DNA of 64,000 nt. Source: Mangrovimicrobium sp033283265. GTDB lineage: Bacteria > Pseudomonadota > Gammaproteobacteria > Pseudomonadales > Halieaceae. Shown piece by piece: positions 15,901 through 23,466 of this stretch; positions within the stretch are counted from its first letter, which is position 1; the number at the start of each line of letters is the position of its first letter. The stretch lies in NCBI GenBank assembly GCA_033283265.1, contig JAWMQN010000002.1, positions 186,001 to 250,000 on the forward strand, read 5' to 3'. The position numbers were made by a program, and so were the translations under genes. The notes beneath the pieces were generated by a model. That model worked only from the letters and a program-made list of their open reading frames with translations. It made no database searches and was not told where the DNA came from.

Positions 15901-17085
15901 AACCTCGGCCAGCGGCGCAAAGCCTTCACTGCGCAACTCGTCCCACTCCCCGGCGTTGTCGGATATCGACACTTCGGAAAGCACGGAATCAAGCGACCGG
16001 GACAGGGCACCCAAACGCGCGGCAAGGGCGATTTCCAGCTCGGACATCAGCGCGGCAATGCGCGGCATGACTATACTGTGCGCACTCTCTTGCGGAGCCA
16101 GTTCCTGGAAGTCCTCGTGGTACTCGACCAGGCCCGCCGCTTCCCCGGCAGAATCAAAGGCGGCGAGATCGGCTTCCGCCAGTGTTTCAAAATCATCGAC
16201 AGAGGCAATGCCGACCGGCAGTTCAGCAAAGACGGCGGTATCCTCGGCGGTGGTGTCGAGTTCCAGATCCACGCCCAGGTCCAGGTCCACCTCGAATTCC
16301 ACGTCCCGGGTTTCGGGCACGGAGAGACCCGCAGCCACATCAACCTGCCCGGCCATGTCCAGCGGGACCTCAACTGCAAAGGGCGCGGCAGCCGCGAGCG
16401 GCTCCACTTCCAGCTCTGCTTCCAACTCCGCTACCGGGCCTGCTTCCAGTGCTACTAGCGGCTCTACTTCCGCCGCTACTTCGAGCTCTACTTCGGACTC
16501 GACTTCGACCGGTGTCAGGACAATGGGGGCTTCCGCAGCTTCAGCCTCAGCCTCCCCATCCCCCTCGACAAGACCCGGCTGGCGCTTGACCCGCTTGACG
16601 ACCAGGTACTGCTCGCCGATATCGTCTTCATCTTCGAGACCGAGAATGTCGCTGCCTTCTTCCACATCGAGCAGCCCCGCTTCCTCGGAGGAAACGTCGC
16701 GGGAGAAATCCACCGCCATCAGCGCATCGATATCGCCGAAGCCACCGCCGCCCTCACTGTCGGCCGCCTGACCAGAACTGCTGCCGCCCTCCTCGCCCAT
16801 GACGATTTCCTCGTCGACGTAGGAACTCAGGTCGTCGGCATCCGCTCGCCCGCGGATCATGGGTCGCGCCGCAACTGCAGCTTCCTGGGCGCTGAGGGAG
16901 AAGTCCGCCGTTGTGGCGTTGACAATGAAGACCTTTTCCTCGGGCTCATCCCGATTCAATTGCATCAGCCACTGCAGAGTTTCTTCGCGGGCGGCTTCCT
17001 CTTCATCGACAATATCGGCGCCGGCGCCACTCAGCGCGCCGGTTTCCTGTTCTTCCTCAGCGAGGGACTCAGTCTTGGTCTGCAC
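12985..17085 (-). CDS. chpA: ChpA-like chemosensory hybrid histidine kinase, C-terminal gene of a split pair
   Basis: The 1366-residue kinase has a long acidic N-terminal region (1-560) and one Hpt domain with phospho-histidine H627 (LHTIKGIAKGVGL). A dimerisation region and a CheA-type ATPase follow, with the N box NALDHGIEG at 951-959, DDGRGMD at 991-997 and GRGVGMD at 1042-1048. A CheW-like domain (about 1085-1220) and a REC domain with D1289 (LMDVEMP) and K1341 complete it. This is the catalytic half of ChpA, the kinase that controls type IV pilus function in Pseudomonas. The start is GTG at 17085 with GGAG 8 nt upstream. Pseudomonas ChpA is a single protein of about 2,470 residues with many Hpt domains; here the upstream 802-residue gene appears to supply the N-terminal part. 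Confidence 0.88.
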   Translation of the reverse strand: MQTKTESLAEEEQETGALSGAGADIVDEEEAAREETLQWLMQLNRDEPEEKVFIVNATTADFSLSAQEAAVAARPMIRGRADADDLSSYVDEEIVMGEEGGSSSGQAADSEGGGGFGDIDALMAVDFSRDVSSEEAGLLDVEEGSDILGLEDEDDIGEQYLVVKRVKRQPGLVEGDGEAEAEAAEAPIVLTPVEVESEVELEVAAEVEPLVALEAGPVAELEAELEVEPLAAAAPFAVEVPLDMAGQVDVAAGLSVPETRDVEFEVDLDLGVDLELDTTAEDTAVFAELPVGIASVDDFETLAEADLAAFDSAGEAAGLVEYHEDFQELAPQESAHSIVMPRIAALMSELEIALAARLGALSRSLDSVLSEVSISDNAGEWDELRSEGFAPLAEVCSVIPEAVADLDASILAAVFLRLQDTVSGKLCNRIFHEEPLAGRSQADAAAELLLAGEPEVLAETVEAKTGSELKAGLRLVESRIFDEDLLDDNELDLESAELSVPDEVDGWLPDGEEIEAIFDGLDGGDPFDSGLEVPPAMSELEEPLEAAEAAPETSVAAAEDEDWAWCIPADIRFSSCSPGSGEIFADFLDAFIEEGSTELEKLEAAISGWEADVESTERPLEVGRVLHTIKGIAKGVGLHYYGTLIHNFETLLEELPRPVTGQAGDFFRILNAWLDAALSGLDVVQERRRDIDYELPGARKALAETSADLAREMTAEAPLQEEVAAAAVEPVVLPELSVEDVRRKEADKKLADEGARVLAAQQSVRITSEKLDLLLNLTNQAQQLGVRTVQSASRTKRSTAELQGRLTSVRAHIADIASGGLFNVTASGGQSGENLDALEMDRYSELQEAANILREGVEDLADLIELVSKHNSQSEALLKQQATVISSIGSSIRAARVVPVSRLTPGLRRLVRTVSADLGKEVAFRVVNEVGTLDRDDYARCQTILEHMVRNALDHGIEGSAERQAAGKPSVGQISLDLRKSGADTVIVLSDDGRGMDPARIRASAKSKGIGGDVDALCDEEALNLIFSKGFSTASEVSQISGRGVGMDIVASELQKMGGEIRITSEPGRGTSFHLRIPTNVAVNGALLVSAGDNSYAVPLGGLIAVDELPVDRFFDAVEQGETLTLSSMVCEPAYLGTLCNSCNLPERSAWRSTIPVLIAGNDTRRMAIAVDDVEEALELVIRTLGVQFAAVPGVAGAATTADGEAVVALDLNVLVSCFEEGQSTAVAMDRPQEDKLLVLVVDDSRTQRMVATSQLESVGLETATAENGAVAIDWLNTTDRLPDIVLMDVEMPVKDGIQALRDIRKSSRFADLPVIMITSRTGVKHRTLAEEAGCNGYMGKPFNFRMLIGQINDLTGHRLELDQQE

Positions 17086-17126
17086 GATACATCTCCATCT
17101 TCCCCGGAGTACTGGAGGATACGGCT

Positions 17127-19535
17127 TCAGTGCCCGAGTTCATCGGGAACCGCACCGCTACCTGAGGCACTGGAACTCTTTTCGACCTGCGGCATACCCT
17201 CCGCAAGGTCCTCACCGGCTCCTTCAGCCATACGGAAGCAACGGTCCGTGAGCTCACGGACCCCTGCGATATCGAACGCGCTCGCGTCCTTGTAGGAATT
17301 GATCAGCCCGGGCAGGGCGGTGACGACATCCTGTACCAGCTGCACCAGTTGCGCGCTCGGCTCGAGATCGCCATCCAGTACCCTGTCTAGCATATCCTGC
17401 GCCGCCCAGCCCAGCTCACCGAGGATATTTGCTCCCACTGCACGCCCGTTACCCTTGAAGGTATGGAAGTGCCGGCGGATTTCGCGCAGGCTTGCCGCAT
17501 CGCCGGTGTTGGCGGCCCATTCGGGAGTCAGGCGGGTTATCTCGGCGACGATCTCCTCGGACTCCTCGAAGAACACCTCGCGGAATTCCGGCGGCACTTC
17601 GCCATCCTCGACATACTCGCGGGGCTTCGACCAGTTGCCCTGGGCAACCTCGGCCCCCGCGGACAGGTTCTTGGCGAAATCCTCCAGAGAGTCAACCCGC
17701 TGTTCGGCGATCGCCAGCATGTGGCTGGTATCTTCCAGCGGATCGCTGATGGAGCGTTGCAGATGCAGTTCCAGCTGCGCAAAGGCCTCGGCGAAGCAGC
17801 GGAAAGCGTCGTCCTCGCGCACTTCACCCGCCTTGCTCGCGGCCGCCAGCCAGGCGTGCAGGCGCTCGATGATCCGGCCTTCACGCTCCATGCCGGCGAA
17901 ACACAGGGCACCGGTGATTTCGGTCAACAGACCCAGCGAAAGGTCTATCGCCTTGCGGTCGGCAATGGTTTCCTGCTCATTGAGGAAATCCTTGGCGAGG
18001 TCAAACAGCAGGTCGAGATCGGGATCGCCGGCGTCGGCATCGCGGACAGCCTTGCGCAGGGCCTCGTGGCCCTGGTCAGACTTGTTGAGGTAGCGATTGA
18101 GCGCGACTGTCAGGCGCAGGGTCGAATCCCCATCATTGGGTTTGCGCGCCAGGGCGCTGGCCAGTGACTTGCGCCGCAGGATCTGGTGCATGTAGTTCTC
18201 AACCAGCGCCATGTGGTTGAAAGTGGCACTGACCACGCTTTCACGCAGCTCGAACTCGCGACTGGAGAAGGAACTGGACAGCCCGTGCTCCAGTTTGTGC
18301 TCGATATCCAGCTTGACGTCGACGATACCGCGGATGATGTCGTCGATAGCCTGCCCCATCTGTTCGGGTGCATCCTTGTAACCGCCGGTATAGACACGCT
18401 CGAGGCGACTCTGTACGGCTTTCAGTGAGTCGGCGTGGGCAAACTGGCCGGCCGCCTCGAGGCGGAACATGGCGGCCTCGAGCCCCTCCAGTGAGAGTCG
18501 GTTGACCTCCGCGCCGCCACTGCGCGCGATCTGTTTGAGGTCCTGTGAATTGAGGATCTCCACCACGCCGTTCAACTGTTCCAGCGCCGCGCTCAACGCG
18601 GTGACCAGCGCATCGGTGTGAATCAGGCCGCGATTGGCCTCCTCGAGGGTGGTCTCGCTGATACCAAAGGCCTCGCGTATGCGGGCAATGTGCAGCGGAC
18701 GCGCCTTGCAGGAGGCGATGTAAAACAGCATCTGCTGCTGCAGGGCATCGTAGTCCACCGAGGGATCGACCGCCGCGCCGTTCTCACGGGCGTGCTTGAT
18801 CATGAATGCGCCGGACTTGAAGATCTGGGCGATACACTCGTCGGGAACGATCAGGCCGCCCGCCACGCCCTCGCAGATGCCGATCAGGGTCATCCAGTAG
18901 CGCTCCGGCAGGCTGCCGGCAAACAGGTTCTGCATCCGCCGCGCCACCCGCGCCACGGTTTTCATGCACTCGCCGACTTTTTTCCGGCGCAGGGCCATTT
19001 TGACCATTTCCAGGTAGAGCGCGAGCATCACGTTCGCCCGCGAACGCACCTCGTCGTCAACGGCGGGCACCGCCCCCTGGGTGATACCCGCCCCCTCAGG
19101 AATCTCGATAGTGAAGAAATAGGCGCGCGGGCGCGGACGCTCCCCGATATAACGGCGCAGGTCGTTGACATGCTGCTCGAGCCCCTGGCCGGTGTCTGCC
19201 CGGGCGTTCTGCGCGTGAGCGAAATAGGCGGGAAGTACCTTGATGGCCTGCATCAGCCCACCCATGGCGAGCTTCTTGCGCTCCCCTTCCACCATGTCCT
19301 TGTACAGGCAGTTGAGGCTGCGCTCCATTTCCAGTGTGAGCATTTCACCCTTGCGCATGCCCAGTGCGCGCAGGGTCGAGGTAATCTGGTGTACCGCCCA
19401 CATGCATTGCAGCAGAGGCCGCTTTTGCGACGGGTCGTTGCTGTACTCCACCAGCGACGCCTCGGCGTTCTCCGCCTGCTTGTTCATCAGGCCCACAACC
19501 CACTTGAGCGCCACGATGTCAGTCTTGCTCGCCAC
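17127..19535 (-). CDS. ChpA N-terminal-like / FimL-like protein with one Hpt domain
   Basis: The 802-residue, mostly helical protein has one Hpt domain near its end with H691 in HFHTFKGNGRAVGA, the form found in ChpA Hpt domains. The first 600 residues resemble in character the FimL-like N-terminal region of ChpA (MASKTDIVALKWVVGLMNKQ...); this is judged by eye. It has no kinase or REC domain, so the 1366-residue kinase downstream would have to phosphorylate it. The start is GTG at 19535 with GGAGG upstream. The stop lies 41 nt before the kinase start and in a different frame, so these are two genes with separate ribosome binding sites. Confidence 0.75.
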   Translation of the reverse strand: MASKTDIVALKWVVGLMNKQAENAEASLVEYSNDPSQKRPLLQCMWAVHQITSTLRALGMRKGEMLTLEMERSLNCLYKDMVEGERKKLAMGGLMQAIKVLPAYFAHAQNARADTGQGLEQHVNDLRRYIGERPRPRAYFFTIEIPEGAGITQGAVPAVDDEVRSRANVMLALYLEMVKMALRRKKVGECMKTVARVARRMQNLFAGSLPERYWMTLIGICEGVAGGLIVPDECIAQIFKSGAFMIKHARENGAAVDPSVDYDALQQQMLFYIASCKARPLHIARIREAFGISETTLEEANRGLIHTDALVTALSAALEQLNGVVEILNSQDLKQIARSGGAEVNRLSLEGLEAAMFRLEAAGQFAHADSLKAVQSRLERVYTGGYKDAPEQMGQAIDDIIRGIVDVKLDIEHKLEHGLSSSFSSREFELRESVVSATFNHMALVENYMHQILRRKSLASALARKPNDGDSTLRLTVALNRYLNKSDQGHEALRKAVRDADAGDPDLDLLFDLAKDFLNEQETIADRKAIDLSLGLLTEITGALCFAGMEREGRIIERLHAWLAAASKAGEVREDDAFRCFAEAFAQLELHLQRSISDPLEDTSHMLAIAEQRVDSLEDFAKNLSAGAEVAQGNWSKPREYVEDGEVPPEFREVFFEESEEIVAEITRLTPEWAANTGDAASLREIRRHFHTFKGNGRAVGANILGELGWAAQDMLDRVLDGDLEPSAQLVQLVQDVVTALPGLINSYKDASAFDIAGVRELTDRCFRMAEGAGEDLAEGMPQVEKSSSASGSGAVPDELGH

Positions 19536-19598
19536 AGCGATCCCTCCGGTTTGCCAACATGGGGAAGCGGGCTGTCGCCCGCTCCGTTGCCAGTATTA

Positions 19599-21695
19599 TT
19601 ATAAAATTGCCCGTTTCGGTTTTTCGTCTGCAGGTGTCGCCAGTCCATCGGTCTTGTACACCTGTGCTGCCGCCCGGAACGTCTCCAGGTCTTCCACTTC
19701 ACCCGACGCAGCGCTGCTGCCGTACACGGCTTCCTTGTCGATACGGAATTGTCCCAGGCCGCGTGCCGCTTCACGGATGGCGTTCTGCAACGCGCTGACG
19801 CCTTTCTGCGCCGACTCGTTGAGTTCGCTGATCTCCATGTTGCGATCGCGAATTTCCGCCATCGAACTGCTCATGTGCAGGGCATTCGCAGCGGAGCGGC
19901 CGGCAGCCTCATCCACCTGCGAGATAATCGAACTGATCGCGGTGGAGCCAGAGTTGATCTCCTCGAGGGAGGAGTCCAGGCGCTCGATGTAACCGAGAAT
20001 GGTCACAACCGTTCCCACCGTGGTTTCCATGCTGGACAGGTTGTCCGCCGACATGTTCTGCAGCATGCGCACTTCAGTGATGATCTTGCGTCCCTCTTCT
20101 TCCGCTTCGCGCAGCAGGTCGGCGATAGACTCCGCAATACCGAGGAAGGGGCGCCCGTATTCTCCGGCCTTCTCCGCCTCGATCCGCGTGTTGATCGCAA
20201 CAACCGATATCTTGGTGTTCAGCGCCTGGATGTACTCGGCCGCGGCGGTTACCGACTGGATAAGCTCACTCTGGCGCTTAGCCGACTTGGAGGTTTCCTG
20301 CACCGATTCCCGCACCGCCGCAGACGCTCGCGACATGTCCTTGGTCAGCTCATAGCCCTGCGCCACCTTGCGACAGTTGCGATCGGAGGTATCGGCCGCC
20401 TGGGCAGTGGCGGTCTTGATACCTTCACTGGTGCGCACCATCTCGGTTGCGGTTTCCGTGGATTCCACGACGGAGCGGGTCAATTCACGTCCCTTCTGCA
20501 CCTGGCTACGGGCACTATTGCGTATCGCGTCGATGGAGGAAACCGCTGTCTCGAAGGGTGTGCGAATTTCGCGCACCAGTTCACACTGGCGCACCACCGC
20601 AGTATTCAGGCTGCGACCTATATCACCGGTAACCGCGTTTTCCTCGGAAGCCGTGACCGTGAGGTCACCGCGGGCCAGTTTCTCCAGGGCACTGTTCAGT
20701 TCGGCCCGGCCCTGGGCAGAGCTGGCATCGCGCCGGCGCTGGCCGACAAACATGACCAGAAGCAGCAGGCCAGCGAGTACCGCCGGCGCAACGAACAGCA
20801 CGAGCAGATTGACCATGCCATAGAGTCGCCCGGCAGCGAGGCTGTTGACCGAGTTCTGCAGGTCGGCAATCGCCGTGTTCAGGGCGATGCTGTTCTCGTC
20901 GATGCTGGAGCGTGCGGCCGCTGCCTGGCGCATGTCGGTGGCGGCGCCCGCAATCCGGTCGACCGAGTTGGCGACCGGTGAAAACAGGCGATACGCCTTG
21001 CTGAGCGATTCGATAGCCGTCGGGTTGGCCACTTTCTGGATGCCGGTAAGCTCATCGCCGCGGGTAAGGCCCTGCACGATGCGCCCGAAATCCGCGGAGT
21101 CCGAGCGGAATTCATCCGCGGCCACCTGGTTGTCGCCCCCCCCGGCCAGAATACGGTCGACATTGCGCGCCATGCGTTCAAGCAGCCACGGCGCTTTTTG
21201 CGCTGCCAACAGCGTATCCGCGGAGACCGGGCCACGCTGCAGCATAGCCACCACCGCGTTCAACTCGGTCTGGATATCGCGAATATTGTTTTCCAGCTCA
21301 CCGTCCACCCCGTGTACGAAGACGGCTCTGGGCGCGGAGTCGAGCAGGGTCTGGACAGCGCGTTTTACCGGCTGCCAGTTGAGGTCCACCATGCTCAGCT
21401 GGGCATTCAGCTCGGGCGCGGAGATTTGCGCCAGTTGCTGCTCGAATGCGCCACTGCTGTCACGCAACTGCTTGAATGCCTGCTCCTCACCGCTCGCTGT
21501 ACCGCGGGCGGTGATTGCCACTTCCCTGGCGAGACCGGCGAGTTCATCGGTCTGGGCATTGTGCTGCCCTTCGCTGCCGGCTTCGCGGTTTATGAGCAGT
21601 ACTCCGTAGACTACGACCGCGGCACAGGCGAGCACACCGAGCCCATACATCACACTGCGCAACTTGCCGACCTGTAACTGTATTGGGCTAAGCAT
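19599..21695 (-). CDS. pilJ: PilJ-like methyl-accepting chemoreceptor
   Basis: The 698-residue receptor has membrane segments at about 14-36 and 294-318, a periplasmic PilJ-type sensor between them, and a long cytoplasmic coiled coil. The signalling tip (about 488-528: ALNTKISVVAINTRIEAEKAGEYG) corresponds to the conserved MCP hairpin but is clearly divergent from the usual NLLALNAAIEAARAGE form. Its ATG overlaps the pilI stop by 8 nt. It is expected to sense surface or pilus signals and to control the ChpA-like kinase. Confidence 0.85.
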   Translation of the reverse strand: MLSPIQLQVGKLRSVMYGLGVLACAAVVVYGVLLINREAGSEGQHNAQTDELAGLAREVAITARGTASGEEQAFKQLRDSSGAFEQQLAQISAPELNAQLSMVDLNWQPVKRAVQTLLDSAPRAVFVHGVDGELENNIRDIQTELNAVVAMLQRGPVSADTLLAAQKAPWLLERMARNVDRILAGGGDNQVAADEFRSDSADFGRIVQGLTRGDELTGIQKVANPTAIESLSKAYRLFSPVANSVDRIAGAATDMRQAAAARSSIDENSIALNTAIADLQNSVNSLAAGRLYGMVNLLVLFVAPAVLAGLLLLVMFVGQRRRDASSAQGRAELNSALEKLARGDLTVTASEENAVTGDIGRSLNTAVVRQCELVREIRTPFETAVSSIDAIRNSARSQVQKGRELTRSVVESTETATEMVRTSEGIKTATAQAADTSDRNCRKVAQGYELTKDMSRASAAVRESVQETSKSAKRQSELIQSVTAAAEYIQALNTKISVVAINTRIEAEKAGEYGRPFLGIAESIADLLREAEEEGRKIITEVRMLQNMSADNLSSMETTVGTVVTILGYIERLDSSLEEINSGSTAISSIISQVDEAAGRSAANALHMSSSMAEIRDRNMEISELNESAQKGVSALQNAIREAARGLGQFRIDKEAVYGSSAASGEVEDLETFRAAAQVYKTDGLATPADEKPKRAIL

Positions 21696-22257
21696 TTTTC
21701 ACTACCTCATGAATGACCGCTTGTTTTTCCGCGGCGTTGGCAAACTCTGCGTCCGTCAACAGCCGATCGATATCGAGAACTGCAAGGCGGCGATCGCCAT
21801 CAGCGAAGCCGCCCAGGGTATAACTGGCGAAATCCGGATCGACCTCCAGCGCCATGTCACGGCTGGCGACCGGGAATTTCATGTCACGCTCAAGGCCGCT
21901 GAGTGTCACCGCAAGGTAAAAGCCGCGTTGCTTGAGTACCATGCAGTATTCCCGCGGCCGCCCGGCGTAGGGCTTGCGACGGAAGAACACGTCGCCGCTG
22001 ACTACCGGTATCGGGCCACCCAGGTGGGAACCGACGCCCATCACCCAGGGCTTGGTGCCCGGAATCGGCATGACTTTCGGTGTCTCGATAATTTCCGCCA
22101 GTTCACCCTCGGCGACCAGCAGGAGCACGCCGGCAACACCCAGGCAAGTGCCTATCCACAACTCTTCCTGCGGGCCGCGGGCAGGAGCGGCCACGGCCTC
22201 GGCAGCGTAGCGCCGCTCCAGTGCGTCAAAGGACTGCAGCAGCTGGCTCGCCATCAC
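21688..22257 (-). CDS. pilI: PilI-like CheW adaptor
   Basis: The 189-residue protein has a CheW domain (about 30-180: GTCLGVAGVLLLVAEGELAEII, PWVMGVGSHLGGPIPVVSG and LAVLDIDRLL) after a short N-terminal helix. It should link PilJ to the ChpA-like kinase. Two ATG codons in tandem (22257, 22254) are both possible starts. It lies 7 nt after pilG and overlaps pilJ, as in the Pseudomonas order G-(H)-I-J. Confidence 0.85.
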   Translation of the reverse strand: MMASQLLQSFDALERRYAAEAVAAPARGPQEELWIGTCLGVAGVLLLVAEGELAEIIETPKVMPIPGTKPWVMGVGSHLGGPIPVVSGDVFFRRKPYAGRPREYCMVLKQRGFYLAVTLSGLERDMKFPVASRDMALEVDPDFASYTLGGFADGDRRLAVLDIDRLLTDAEFANAAEKQAVIHEVVKNA

Positions 22258-22264
22258 TGCCCGC

Positions 22265-22675
22265 TCAGGCGACCTTGCGCTGTCGCGTATGATTGAAGAT
22301 CAGCTGCCGCAGCACGCTCTCGGGGGGAATCTTGGTGACGTGGGCGGTCGCGCCGCGCGCCTGACCCTTGGCAATATCGAAAATGCCGTCGGACGACGAC
22401 AGCATCACCACCGGCGTATCGCGGGTGTCTTCGGCATTGCGGATCAGGGTGCAGGTCTGGTAACCGTCCAGCTCCGGCATGGTGATATCGAGGAATATCA
22501 GGTCCGGCTTGAAACGCCGCAGCATCCCAAGGGCCTTGTAGCCATCCTCGGCACATTCGACGTCGCAGCCCATACCGCGAAGCGTATGCGACATCATCAT
22601 GCGAATTGTTTTGGCATCATCAACGATAGCGATTTTCACACCGCTGATGTCCATTTCCTGCTCTTGCTCACTCAT
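22265..22675 (-). CDS. pilG: PilG-like single-domain response regulator
   Basis: The 136-residue protein is a lone REC domain with the acidic pocket (IVDDAKTI), the phospho-acceptor aspartate in LIFLDITMPELDG, the MLSSSDG switch and the conserved lysine in AHVTKIPPES. The proline that usually follows this lysine is displaced (TKI rather than TKP). In Pseudomonas, PilG is phosphorylated by ChpA and promotes pilus extension. It is the first gene of the chemosensory run; no separate pilH is found next to it. Confidence 0.85.
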   Translation of the reverse strand: MSEQEQEMDISGVKIAIVDDAKTIRMMMSHTLRGMGCDVECAEDGYKALGMLRRFKPDLIFLDITMPELDGYQTCTLIRNAEDTRDTPVVMLSSSDGIFDIAKGQARGATAHVTKIPPESVLRQLIFNHTRQRKVA

Positions 22676-22805
22676 GTTCGCCCTCAGTTCGTGTCAGTAC
22701 TCTGAGTCGGATTTATCCAGTGGATACCACCACAGTATTTCCAGCGCCCGAAGTAGCAGCAACAAAAATCTGCAGTTTTCTCCAGAAAGGGAGCAAGAGT
22801 GTGAA

Positions 22806-22822
22806 CGGGCACACAGTGCCCG
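22806..22822 (-). terminator. Hairpin between the 22867 gene and pilG
   Basis: Perfect 7-nt arms CGGGCAC (22806-22812) and GTGCCCG (22816-22822) enclose a 3-nt loop about 45 nt past the stop of the 22867 gene. It could end that transcript before the pilG promoter region. No U-run follows directly on the minus strand. Confidence 0.45.
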
Positions 22823-22866
22823 CGGTGACAGGCTGCGCTCGCGCAGGTAGCGCACTGAAGCGACAG

Positions 22867-23466
22867 CTACTCGCTGGGAAACATATAGTTCTTGAAGGGC
22901 TCGAGGTGCCCGGGCTGGAAATCCTGCAGCTCGTAAATATTGAACTTGTGCATCAGTGCGAGACAGCGCTGGAAGGCCTTGTCGGCGTCGTAGGAGGCCG
23001 GTGGTATCCCGTACTCATCGGCGACCTGGGCGAAAATCAGCGAGGCGATCTCCCGCCGGACCTGGTCCTCGCGGTACATCGCATTGGTCAGCGGGGACGA
23101 CACCACCGGCGAGCCGTAGATCAGGAAGGCCTCCCAGCGGTTGGCATCCTGCGCCTGGCCCAGCTGCTCGACCAGGAAGCGCACCATGTTGCGCAGGTCC
23201 CGCAGCGGCGGCAGCACGTCCTTCTGTAACCACTTGCGCACCTCGCCCTCGCGCCACTCCGGGTTGATTGCTATCACCCCCAGCACCCGGCCCTCGAACA
23301 GGGACGGCGCCACCCCGGCCAGGTCCCAGAGCATGTTCAGGCGTGCGGAAAACCCCAGGCTGGTTGGTGCGCTGTCCTCAGCCAGGGCGGCAAACTGCTG
23401 CGCGTACTCGCCTACCTTGCTACTACCCTGCTTCGCCGCCATGCGCGCCTCGATCTGCGTTTTCAT
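22867..23466 (-). CDS. Hypothetical protein coupled to the GGDEF/AAA+ regulator (199 aa)
   Basis: The protein is helical and soluble (MKTQIEARMAAKQGSSKVGEYAQQFAALAEDS..., ending HLEPFKNYMFPSE) with no known motif. Its start (23466, or ATG at 23442) lies inside the 3' end of the upstream regulator gene, so translation is probably coupled. It sits between that regulator and pilG. The tight overlap suggests that the two proteins work together; the function is unknown. Confidence 0.7.
   Translation of the reverse strand: MKTQIEARMAAKQGSSKVGEYAQQFAALAEDSAPTSLGFSARLNMLWDLAGVAPSLFEGRVLGVIAINPEWREGEVRKWLQKDVLPPLRDLRNMVRFLVEQLGQAQDANRWEAFLIYGSPVVSSPLTNAMYREDQVRREIASLIFAQVADEYGIPPASYDADKAFQRCLALMHKFNIYELQDFQPGHLEPFKNYMFPSE

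Noticed and set aside
15185..16771. Long serine-rich plus-strand open frame opposite the ChpA-like kinase
   Set aside because: It is antisense to a gene with clear Hpt, kinase and REC motifs; its composition mirrors the acidic codons of that gene and it has no recognisable domain.
17086..17126. Frameshift joining the two ChpA-like genes
   Set aside because: The gap has a clear stop, a GGAG element and a GTG start, so two separate genes explain it better than one broken gene.
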